From the NCBI GenBank assembly GCA_012729375.1, contig JAAYDE010000100.1:1-64000 (forward strand): DNA of 64,000 nt, in the 5' to 3' direction. The notes beneath the pieces were generated by a model. That model saw nothing but the letters and a program-made list of their open reading frames with translations. It searched no databases and was not told the origin of the DNA. Numbering within the stretch: position 1 is the stretch's first letter; each line of letters opens with the position of its first letter. This document shows positions 55,276-62,686 of this stretch, piece by piece. Origin of the DNA: Deltaproteobacteria bacterium. Its GTDB lineage: Bacteria; Desulfobacterota; Desulfuromonadia; Desulfuromonadales; JAAYDE01. Both the position numbers and the translations under genes were made by a program.

Positions 55276-55956
55276 TCAAGGCTGGACGTGAACGGTTCCT
55301 GCGGCGTCCCAGGCCTGCTGCCAGAAAGCGATTTCACATTGGATGCCGGCGACGAAGGCGCGGACCGCCTCATCCTGTTCCGCTTTCTCCTTGCCCGGGG
55401 CCCAGCGATTCAGGCACGCGATCCATTGTTCGGCCATTTCCTGCACGGCCGGGTCGGCGTACAGGTCCAGCCAGAGGCGGTAGGGATGGTGCGGGTCGGC
55501 GGTGCTTTCCATAAGCGCCAGCCGCCGCCCCACCTCCGCGTAGAGGACGGTGCAGGGAGTGGCGGCGGCGAGGGCGACCAGTTCCCAGTCATGCCCGACG
55601 GCGTCGCTTTCCTGCTCCATATAGGCTGTCGTGGCGGCCGCGGGGGCTTCATCCACCCAGGGCAACCGGAGCTGCTTGAACAGCTGCTCCTGAATGCCCA
55701 GTTCCGCCTCTTCGGAAATCCCGGCCGAGTATTCGAAAAGAAGCCGATCTTCTTCCGACCGGGCACGGGCGGCGAGGGCCCGGCACACCCGCACGTAATT
55801 CCGCAGATACCAACCATCCTGAAGCAGATAGTGCTGCATCTGCCTGGGGGTCAAGGCGCCGGCGGCCAGGCCCTTTACGAAGGGATGGGTCGCGGCCTGC
55901 TCCCAAAGGGGGCCGCAGGCCGCCACGCAGCGCTGGTAGAATGATTGCTCAGCCAT
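55276..55956 (-). CDS. tenA: TenA-family thiaminase II
   Basis: A 226-residue helical enzyme that salvages the pyrimidine moiety of thiamine. Typical residues: [20 protein letters not shown] and [12 protein letters not shown] at the N-terminus, and [16 protein letters not shown] with the catalytic Cys of TenA-C types near residue 135. Length is normal. It is convergent with gapN and followed by no thiamine gene, so it is an isolated salvage gene. Upstream, in the same direction, lies the methyltransferase gene 38 bases away. Confidence 0.92.
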   Translation of the reverse strand: MAEQSFYQRCVAACGPLWEQAATHPFVKGLAAGALTPRQMQHYLLQDGWYLRNYVRVCRALAARARSEEDRLLFEYSAGISEEAELGIQEQLFKQLRLPWVDEAPAAATTAYMEQESDAVGHDWELVALAAATPCTVLYAEVGRRLALMESTADPHHPYRLWLDLYADPAVQEMAEQWIACLNRWAPGKEKAEQDEAVRAFVAGIQCEIAFWQQAWDAAGTVHVQP

Positions 55957-55994
55957 GAATATCGTCGAAACGGTTGAACCCCTTTATCCCGAAA

Positions 55995-56696
55995 TCAGGG
56001 TTTTACGGCGCACACCGCCACGTAGTCGCCGGATTGATAGCCCTCGATCGGGTCTTCCGGGGTGGTATCGGAAAAACAGGGATGGCGGGTCAAAGTCTGC
56101 ATGAAAGTGAAGCCGGTGAAGCCGGCTTTCAGAGCGGCGTCGATCTTGTCCTGGGTCGGCCGCCAGTTGGCGCCGCCGGCCAGTTCGACGGGGTAGGGAT
56201 CCCTGGGCAGAATGCCGCGCAGACGGGGATCCTCCCAGGTACCATAGGCGCCGCCAAGGCGGTACAGAATTCCGAACGAACTTTCCGCCGGAACATCGAT
56301 CAGCAAAACCCTGCCACCGCTTTTCAGCAGGCGATAGGCTTCGGCGACGGCGGCATCCAGGTCGGCGATGTATCCGGGGGAGCCGTTGAACATGACCGTG
56401 TCGTAGGCTCCGTTTTCCAGGGGCATTTTTTCGGCGCCGGCCGCAACTACCCTCATCCCCCGTTTGCGGGCGATCTCCCCCATGGGCGCGGAAGGTTCCA
56501 GACCTTCGCTGATGGAGATGCCGTAACGGCTTCGCAGCAACTGTTCAAACAGGCCCGTGCCGCAGCCGACGCTCAAGGTCCGGCCGGGGTTTTCCCCCAA
56601 AACCTGGGCCACCAGCCTGAGTTCTGATTCCAAAACCGTTTCGTTTCTTTGGAACCACGCATCATAGATATCGGAATATTCATCAAAGGTGATCAT
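55995..56696 (-). CDS. Class I SAM-dependent methyltransferase
   Basis: A 233-residue methyltransferase. ATG 56696 (GAGAGAAG upstream) gives MITFDEYSDIYDAWFQRNET, a natural start. Motif I is TLSVGCGTGLFEQLL, the acidic loop GLEPSAPMGEIA, then AEKMPLENGAYDTVMFNG and the conserved LLKSGGRVLLID. It is of the UbiE/Methyltransf_11 type. Substrate unknown. The C-terminal part YQSGDYVAVCAVKP is normal for the family. Confidence 0.9.
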   Translation of the reverse strand: MITFDEYSDIYDAWFQRNETVLESELRLVAQVLGENPGRTLSVGCGTGLFEQLLRSRYGISISEGLEPSAPMGEIARKRGMRVVAAGAEKMPLENGAYDTVMFNGSPGYIADLDAAVAEAYRLLKSGGRVLLIDVPAESSFGILYRLGGAYGTWEDPRLRGILPRDPYPVELAGGANWRPTQDKIDAALKAGFTGFTFMQTLTRHPCFSDTTPEDPIEGYQSGDYVAVCAVKP

Positions 56697-56882
56697 CTTC
56701 TCTCTCGCGATCAAAAAAGAAAAAGTAGCAACTGCCTGAAACCACGGTGCCGGCGGCGGCCGGAAGCCGCCCACCAACGAGCCGGTTTGACCTTGTAATT
56801 CAGTAAGGTTTTTCTGTCAACACAAAACCATTCACGAAGGTCGCTTATCGGGAGAGATTGGTCGATCCGGCGGCATCTTCGG

Positions 56883-58595
56883 TCAAAGCAAAAAAGAAAT
56901 GAAGGAGTACCCCGAAATCTCGATGTGTTTCACATCGCGGGCGTATGTTGAAAAGAGGATCATGCCGAGTTGCTTGAGCTCTTCCGGGCGGGCATGAAAA
57001 AAGCTGTCCGGCATGGCGAAATTGTTTATATCGTCCATATGGTGTCCGCAGATCGCTTCGGTGAAATAGCCGTCCTCGGTTTTCGAAATGCGGAAGGTGA
57101 GGGAGCATTCCTCGTCATCCGGTTTTTCGCCGACCATGTAGCAGAACACCTCCTCACAGCACAACGACAGGCGGCTCAGGGTCATGTCGGAGATGGCAAG
57201 CTTCTTTTGTCCCCCTTCCAGGAGGGCTTGGACCTTGGGCAGTTCGTCGATTCGCGCCTGGAATGTTCCCTGTAGACGTTTTTTGGGCGTCAGATAGGCC
57301 ACCGTGCTCAGGAACAGGGCGGTGAAGCCGCCGATGGCAACGCTGTTTTGGAGTACCGGGGCCAGGGTGTCCGGCACGACGCCGGGAAAGTAGGTTCCGC
57401 TTTCGGCGACCAGTCCGACGGTCAATGAAAGACCGAGGATGAGGCCGTGCTGGTTGTCGAAGCGGTTCATGGTCACCAGACCGATGCCGGCATGGAAGAG
57501 CAGAGAAACAATAACGATGAGGAACCCGCCCATAACGGGCGGCGGCATGTCGAGAATGATGGCGCTGACCTTGGGCATGAAGGCCAGCAGCAGGAGAATC
57601 CCGGCGCCGCAGGTGCCGATACGCCGGGAAGCGACGCCGGTGATGTGGATGAGCGGCAGGTTGTCGCAATAGAGGGAGGGTACGGCGGTGCCGAAAAGAC
57701 CCCCGGCAATCTTGCTCAGACCGTCGCAGTAGAGCCCCGCCTGCACCTGATTGTAGGCGACCCGCCGAAAATCGCGGTTGGAGAGCTGTTGCACCAGCAT
57801 CAGGTTGCCGGTGTTTTCGATCATGCTGGCCATCATGGCCATGGCGAAGGCGAAAACCAGCGGCAGATGCTGGGAGGTGATGTTGAACTCGATTCCCGGC
57901 CAGGCCATCGGCGGCAATCCGAACCAGGGGGCGCGCAGGGTGTGTTCGAAATGGGTCTGCCCCGCCAGAAAGGCGGCGCCGTAACCTGTCGCCAGGGAGA
58001 GGATGGGACTCCACAGTTTCAGCTTCGTCGAGCCGAAAAGCATGAACAGGGTCAGGGTCAGCGCGGTCAATCCGCCGATAGCGAGTTTGGCGAGGGTCAT
58101 CTGCTTCGAGCCGCCGGCGGGACCGGCCCATATCTCCAGGGCGATGGGCACCATGGAGACAGCGATAAGCAGGATGACGACCCCGCCCACGGCCGGGGTG
58201 ATGATGTGGCGGAAAAAACGGATGAAAAAGGTGTAGAGAAAAATGATGGGAACGGTGAGCAGGGTCATGGCGGCCAGGGTGCCGAAGCCCCCCATCTTCA
58301 CCGCGTCCAGGGAACAGATCAGGAAGGCGCTGTAGGAACCGGTGAAGAGGATGAAGCCCGCGCCGATGCCGAATTGCCGGCGGCTTTGCAGATAGGTGAA
58401 GGCGGCGGCGATGAGAATGATGGCGAAGGTGGTGAATTGCAGGGTGTCGGGGGCCAGGGCGAGGGTCTTGCCGAGCACGTTGGGGATGAAAATGATGCCG
58501 TCGAAGATGACCAGCACATGGGTGAGAGCCAGCGCCATGGAAAGCAAAAGGGGTGGATTTTCGTTGACATCGTATTTCAGTTCGCTGTTCTGCAT
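56883..58595 (-). CDS. Xanthine/uracil-type permease fused to an RsbW-like ATPase domain
   Basis: A 570-residue protein. Residues about 15-430 form a nucleobase:cation symporter-2 permease with about twelve to fourteen helices; AMMASMIENTGNLMLVQQLS and AGGLFGTAVPSLYCDN fit its functional core. After a short linker, residues about 440-570 are cytoplasmic: LSRLSLCCEEVFCYMV, LTFRISKTEDGYFTEAI and EELKQLGMILFSTYARDVKH resemble the HATPase_c_2/RsbW (anti-sigma kinase) fold, in which a helix with an Asn/Glu pair and a later glycine loop bind ATP. Some ATP motifs look altered. The next gene upstream encodes a STAS protein, the usual partner of RsbW domains. Transport linked to partner switching is inferred. 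Confidence 0.85.
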   Translation of the reverse strand: MQNSELKYDVNENPPLLLSMALALTHVLVIFDGIIFIPNVLGKTLALAPDTLQFTTFAIILIAAAFTYLQSRRQFGIGAGFILFTGSYSAFLICSLDAVKMGGFGTLAAMTLLTVPIIFLYTFFIRFFRHIITPAVGGVVILLIAVSMVPIALEIWAGPAGGSKQMTLAKLAIGGLTALTLTLFMLFGSTKLKLWSPILSLATGYGAAFLAGQTHFEHTLRAPWFGLPPMAWPGIEFNITSQHLPLVFAFAMAMMASMIENTGNLMLVQQLSNRDFRRVAYNQVQAGLYCDGLSKIAGGLFGTAVPSLYCDNLPLIHITGVASRRIGTCGAGILLLLAFMPKVSAIILDMPPPVMGGFLIVIVSLLFHAGIGLVTMNRFDNQHGLILGLSLTVGLVAESGTYFPGVVPDTLAPVLQNSVAIGGFTALFLSTVAYLTPKKRLQGTFQARIDELPKVQALLEGGQKKLAISDMTLSRLSLCCEEVFCYMVGEKPDDEECSLTFRISKTEDGYFTEAICGHHMDDINNFAMPDSFFHARPEELKQLGMILFSTYARDVKHIEISGYSFISFLL

Positions 58596-58648
58596 GGTCT
58601 GCGGTTTCTCTTTTTATCCTTGCCTTGAAAAACATTCGTCGGCCGTGA

Positions 58649-58981
58649 TTACCCTTCGATCTCCGCCAGATTCTCCACAATGGTGAACATGGACTGAAAT
58701 CCGGAGATTTTAAAGACCTCCTTCACCATGCCGGAAAGACCGCAAAAGCGCAGGTTTCCTCCTTTTCCCCTGAGTTTTTTGGCGGCGGAAAGGATGCTGC
58801 GCAGCCCGGCAGAGCTGATGTAGTCCAAGGCGGAGAGCTCGGCGACGATGTCGATTTTCCCCTTCTGCATCAGTGCCTGGCAGGTTTTTTCAAAATCAGG
58901 TGCGGTAACCGCGTCCATCCTCCCGGTGACGGTAACCAGCGTCAGGTTTCCCTTTTCTTGGCAGCCCATGGTTAGACTCAT
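58649..58981 (-). CDS. STAS-domain protein (anti-sigma factor antagonist type)
   Basis: A 110-residue single STAS domain. ATG 58981 has AAAGGA before it; a longer open frame is not supported. The pattern KGNLTLVTVTGRMDAVTAPD and the phosphoacceptor region LDYISSAGLRSIL (Ser in the SSAGL loop) are those of SpoIIAA/RsbV proteins. RsbW-type kinases phosphorylate this Ser. The permease in the next gene (54 bases away) ends in an RsbW-like domain and is the evident partner. Confidence 0.92.
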   Translation of the reverse strand: MSLTMGCQEKGNLTLVTVTGRMDAVTAPDFEKTCQALMQKGKIDIVAELSALDYISSAGLRSILSAAKKLRGKGGNLRFCGLSGMVKEVFKISGFQSMFTIVENLAEIEG

Positions 58982-59162
58982 TGTTTTTTCCTTTCTCTGT
59001 GTTTCCAAAATATGGGACGGCAGGCATGGTCTTAACGTTCGATGGCGCCGCTCCATCGGCAAAAATGTTGATGGTGCGGCGAACTCTGGTAACATACTGG
59101 CGAGGTTGTCAACTTGCAACCCGTCTCTTCCGTGAAGGCCGGCACGGTCCATCTGTTGACCG

Positions 59163-60395
59163 CTACAGCAGCAAGGCGGCCACGGCGCCGGTCATGCAGG
59201 CGGCGAGCGTGCCGGACAAAAGGGAACGCAGGCCCAGGGCGACGATTTCCTGGCGGCGCTGCGGAGCCATGGCCCCCATGCCGCCGATCATGATGCCCAG
59301 GCTCCCCGGGTTGGCAAATCCGCAGAGGGCGTAACTCATCACCACCAGGCTCTTTGGGCTCAAAGCTTCCGGCGCGAGTTGGGACATCTGCAGATAGGCG
59401 ACGAATTCGTTGACCATGGTTTTTACCCCGAGAAGAGATCCGGCGGTCATCGTTTCCCGCCAGGGAATGCCGATCAGCCAGGTGACCGGCGCGAAGAGTA
59501 ATCCCGCCAGCCTCTCCAGCGTCATTGGTGCGCCGGTCCAGGGGAGGATTCCCAGGATCAGGTTGATCAACTCCACCAGGGCGACCATGACAATCATCAT
59601 GGCGACGATATGGATGAGCAGCTGCACCCCCTGCGCCGTGCCCTGGGTGATGGCGTCCATGCTGCCGTTGACCCCGGTTTCCGGCTCCAGGGCGCCGTCG
59701 GTGACCGGATTCTGCTCGGGGACCATGACCTTGGCGATCAGCACCGCCGCCGGGGCACTGATCAGCGAGGCGGTCAGGATATGCCCCATGATGTTGGGAA
59801 CCAGGCCTTTGAGCAGGGTGGCGTAGAGCACCATCACCGTGCCGGCAATCGTCGCCATGCCCGTGGTCATCAGGGTGAAGAGCTCGCTGCGGGTCATCTT
59901 CTGCAGGTAGGGGCGGATGAACAGGGGGGATTCGACCATGCCCACGAAGATGTTGGCGGCCACTCCCAGGCCTTCGGCTCCCCCCAGGGACAAGGTTTTG
60001 CGCAGGCACAGGGAAAAGAAATTGACGATGCGCGGCAGGACGTTCCAGTAAAAGAGCAGGGAAGAGAGGGCACTGATCAAAAGGACCATGGGCAATCCGC
60101 GAAAGGCGAGAAGGTAGGCGGCGCCGGAGAAAGGTTCGGGAAAGGGCAGGGGGCCGCCGCCGAGATAGCCGAAGACGACGGTGGTGCCGGCTTTGGTTGC
60201 CTTTTCGAGGATGGTCACGGCGGAATTGAGCCACAGAAAAGCGGTCTGGAAAATCTCCAGATTGAGCAACAGGAAAGCGGTCACGAACTGCAGGGCCAGG
60301 CCCGTGGCCACCACCTTCCAGGGAAAACGTTTCCGGTTTTCACTGAAAAGCCAGGCGATAAGGATAAAAACGATCAACCCGCAAAGACTCTGCAC
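59163..60395 (-). CDS. Concentrative nucleoside transporter (NupC/CNT family)
   Basis: A 410-residue CNT transporter. Family sequences: SALSSLLFYWNVLPRIV, GVAANIFVGMVESPLFIRPY, LFTLMTTGMATIAGTVM and VNEFVAYLQMS, with the C-terminal SYALCGFANPGSLGIMIGGM. It takes up nucleosides with Na+ or H+. GTG 60395 is the likely start, AAGGAC upstream. It lies upstream of the STAS and nucleobase permease genes in the same direction and probably serves the same nucleoside/nucleobase salvage function. Confidence 0.92.
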   Translation of the reverse strand: MQSLCGLIVFILIAWLFSENRKRFPWKVVATGLALQFVTAFLLLNLEIFQTAFLWLNSAVTILEKATKAGTTVVFGYLGGGPLPFPEPFSGAAYLLAFRGLPMVLLISALSSLLFYWNVLPRIVNFFSLCLRKTLSLGGAEGLGVAANIFVGMVESPLFIRPYLQKMTRSELFTLMTTGMATIAGTVMVLYATLLKGLVPNIMGHILTASLISAPAAVLIAKVMVPEQNPVTDGALEPETGVNGSMDAITQGTAQGVQLLIHIVAMMIVMVALVELINLILGILPWTGAPMTLERLAGLLFAPVTWLIGIPWRETMTAGSLLGVKTMVNEFVAYLQMSQLAPEALSPKSLVVMSYALCGFANPGSLGIMIGGMGAMAPQRRQEIVALGLRSLLSGTLAACMTGAVAALLL

Positions 60396-60422
60396 CCGGT
60401 CCTTGCTCCCTTAGGTTTATGG

Positions 60423-60881
60423 TTAAAGAAACCGCCGAAAGGCGGGGAAGTTTTCCCCGAGGTTCCTGGTCAGGTCGGGACAATCGGTCAAAAAATTGAA
60501 ATCCTCGAACTCGAAACCGGGCGCCACGGTACACCCCACCAAGCTGTAGTCCCCCAGCGATTCCGCGGCCTGGAAAAGGCCTCCCTCCACCACTGCGGCG
60601 TAACCGGTGCCTGGTCCAAGAATCCGCTGTTGAATTCCCGTTCCGTCAAAGGACACCAGGCGCAGGGGTGATCCCTCGTAAAAATTCCAGATTTCGTCAT
60701 GGCGGAGCCTGTGAAAGCGGCTGACTTCCCCCTGTAAAAGCAGAAAGTAGATATGGGTCACCGCCTGGCGTCGGAGCCCCGTTGCCGGGGCATCCACCGC
60801 TTGCCGGGAACAGTGGATCCGCTTGAAATATCCTCCTTCCGGGTGCGGGGCCAAACCATAACTGCGGATCAGTTTGTGCAC
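60423..60881 (-). CDS. Cupin family DUF985 protein
   Basis: A 152-residue cupin. HPEGGYFKRIHCSRQ, FLLLQGEVSRFHRLRHDEIW and GCTVAPGFEFEDF are characteristic of DUF985 (cupin_5). The fold binds small molecules or sugars in its barrel; the function is unknown. GTG 60881 is preferred, since GGAG lies upstream; a TTG further up has none. It is 27 bases before the nucleoside transporter gene and may be in its operon. Confidence 0.9.
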   Translation of the reverse strand: MHKLIRSYGLAPHPEGGYFKRIHCSRQAVDAPATGLRRQAVTHIYFLLLQGEVSRFHRLRHDEIWNFYEGSPLRLVSFDGTGIQQRILGPGTGYAAVVEGGLFQAAESLGDYSLVGCTVAPGFEFEDFNFLTDCPDLTRNLGENFPAFRRFL

Positions 60882-61245
60882 GGTTTTTCTTTCTCCTGGA
60901 TTTTGGCGCCGCAACGGAATCCGGAAAGGCGTTCCGGCAGGCTGTCAAAAAAAACGGCACCTTTGGCCCTTAGAGGGTCGCTCGGGTTTTCCAAATGCCC
61001 ACAGATCTTTTTAACCGCTCGCTGGAGATGCTGAAGGGAGGGTAACTCTTCGCCGGTCAATAATCAAGAAGGAGAGCCCGGCGGGATCAAGAGTCTCTTT
61101 CATCCCCCCGAAAAAAACCTGTTTTGGAAAGATTTGCCGGTGTCGTGAAAAATTTTTGAAACGTGCCATAATTAAAGACAAAGAGTCCTCAACCGGGGAT
61201 ATTCCCGTTTCCGCCAAAGCGTTCAACCATGAAAGGAGGTAAACC
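60882..61245. other. Intergenic region with half of the interspersed repeat
   Basis: 364 bases between the cupin gene and the coiled-coil gene (divergent). No gene is supported. It includes at 60937-60973 a partial copy of the inverted-repeat element and, near 61170, AT-rich sequence (CCATAATTAAAG) that may be the promoter of the plus-strand gene. Confidence 0.4.
60937..60973 (+). repeat. Partial copy of interspersed inverted-repeat element
   Basis: GGCAGGCTGTCAAAAAAAAC followed by GGCACCTTTGGCCCTTA matches the left end and the first core block of the element at 35805-35936. The rest is not recognisable. It supports the view of a dispersed repeat family in this genome. Confidence 0.5.
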
Positions 61246-61569
61246 ATGCCCGAGAAAATCAAAAAAGCAGCAGAAGAAAGACTGGCTGAACTGCAGAAGG
61301 AGTTTGAAAGACTCACCAAGCAGGTGCAGAGAAACCGCGATCTGATCGCCTCCAACGACGAGAGGATTCAATCCAACAAAGACCTGATCGAATCCAACAA
61401 GGCGCGAATTGCCGCATTTGATAAGCTGTCAAAAACGGTTGAGGAAAACCGCACCCGGCTCGAACAGCTAATGAAAAAAGCTCCCGTCGAATTCGCCAAG
61501 GAAGCTGGCGTCTGGAAGAAAGCCCTGGACGAATGGGCTGAAGAAATGAGATTGTTCGGCCAGACCTGA
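61246..61569 (+). CDS. Small coiled-coil protein
   Basis: A 107-residue charged protein predicted to be one long coiled coil. AAAGGAGGTAAACC gives a very strong ribosome site. The central region repeats a roughly 13-residue motif: RDLIASNDERIQS, NKDLIESNKARIA. There are no Cys, signal or membrane segment. No family is recognised. Its strong signals for translation and its own terminator indicate a well-expressed stand-alone gene. Confidence 0.7.
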   Translation: MPEKIKKAAEERLAELQKEFERLTKQVQRNRDLIASNDERIQSNKDLIESNKARIAAFDKLSKTVEENRTRLEQLMKKAPVEFAKEAGVWKKALDEWAEEMRLFGQT

Positions 61570-61632
61570 GCCTCTTTTTATTTCCCAAAATTAGCTCCTT
61601 CCTTGATTTTGCCCGGCCTGATTTTGCCAGAG

Positions 61633-61656
61633 AGACCCTTCCGGGTCTTTTTTTTT
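61633..61656 (+). terminator. Intrinsic terminator after the coiled-coil gene
   Basis: AGACCC, loop TTCC, GGGTCT and then a run of T (61646-61656). A perfect small terminator 64 bases after the stop of the coiled-coil gene. Confidence 0.9.
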
Positions 61657-61874
61657 GTTTTACGGCCACAGGGCTTCGATCCTTTCGCATAAAAAGAAAA
61701 AGAACCTGTGTTGAGATCACACAAGAACAGAGTATAATAAATACTCCAATGTTTTCGTATGATTACATGTTTGGTCAAGAAAAGCAGGCACCTTGGCCGG
61801 GTTTCAGCGGCCGTTCTCAGGCGCCGGGCCTGTCTTGGCGGTGGGAAATTCTAAACAACCTTCGGGAGGATGGC

Positions 61875-62675
61875 ATGGCGGAAAGAAACACCCTGGAACT
61901 GCCTTCGGCCCTGAGCCATTTCTATCGGCTCTGGGCCGCTTCAGATGCCCGCAACGTGGCGGTTTTCCTCGACTACGACGGTACCCTGACGCCGATTGTT
62001 GAGCGTCCGGAAATGGCCCTGCTGGCGCCGAACATGAAGGACGCGGTGCGTCTTGTCGCCTCCAGGGCGACGGTGGCGGTGATCAGCGGGCGGGATCTGC
62101 AGGATGTGCGCAACCTGGTCGGCCTGGAGGAGATCTGCTATGCCGGCAGTCATGGTTTCGACATCTATCGGCCTGGCGGCGAACGGATCGAACTGGAAGA
62201 CGGGAAACGATACCTTGCCGATCTCGACGCCGCCCAACGGAAACTGGAAGAGCGGTTTGCCGGCATCGAAGGCAGCCAGGTGGAAAGGAAGAAGTACGCC
62301 CTCGCCGTTCACTACCGGCGGGTTCTTCCCGCCGTGGCGGAGTCGGTTCGCCGCATTTTCGATGAGGTGGCCTCCTCGTTCCCCCGTTTGCGCACCACGG
62401 GCGGCAAAAAGGTTTACGAACTGCGTCCGGACGTCGATTGGCACAAGGGTAAGGCGGTGGCCTATCTGCTGAAGGTCCTCGGTCTCGATCACGCCGGGGT
62501 GATGCCTCTCTACATCGGCGACGATCTGACCGACGAGGATGCTTTTGTGGAACTGAAAAATCACGGCGTGGGGATTGTCGTACGGGATGAAGCACGGCCG
62601 ACGGCGGCGCGTTTTTCCCTAATCGATATCGATGAGGTGCGCCGTTTCCTGGAAAATCTGGCGGTCATTTTGTGA
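61875..62675 (+). CDS. otsB: Trehalose-phosphatase
   Basis: A 266-residue HAD phosphatase. ATG 61875 has GGGAGG upstream. Motif I is VFLDYDGTLTPI with nucleophile and acid Asp, motif II AVISGRDLQDV, then YAGSHGFDIY, RPDVDWHKGKAV, and motif IV YIGDDLTDEDAF. These are diagnostic of trehalose-6-phosphate phosphatase. It makes trehalose from trehalose 6-phosphate; no otsA is in the window. The next gene, 11 bases on, encodes a GH65 enzyme that may split trehalose or a related disaccharide. Confidence 0.93.
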   Translation: MAERNTLELPSALSHFYRLWAASDARNVAVFLDYDGTLTPIVERPEMALLAPNMKDAVRLVASRATVAVISGRDLQDVRNLVGLEEICYAGSHGFDIYRPGGERIELEDGKRYLADLDAAQRKLEERFAGIEGSQVERKKYALAVHYRRVLPAVAESVRRIFDEVASSFPRLRTTGGKKVYELRPDVDWHKGKAVAYLLKVLGLDHAGVMPLYIGDDLTDEDAFVELKNHGVGIVVRDEARPTAARFSLIDIDEVRRFLENLAVIL

Positions 62676-62686
62676 GGAGGGCGCCC

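Noticed and set aside
58596..58648. Guanine/xanthine riboswitch ahead of the nucleobase permease
   Set aside because: The gap to the STAS gene is only 53 bases, and no aptamer core could be seen.
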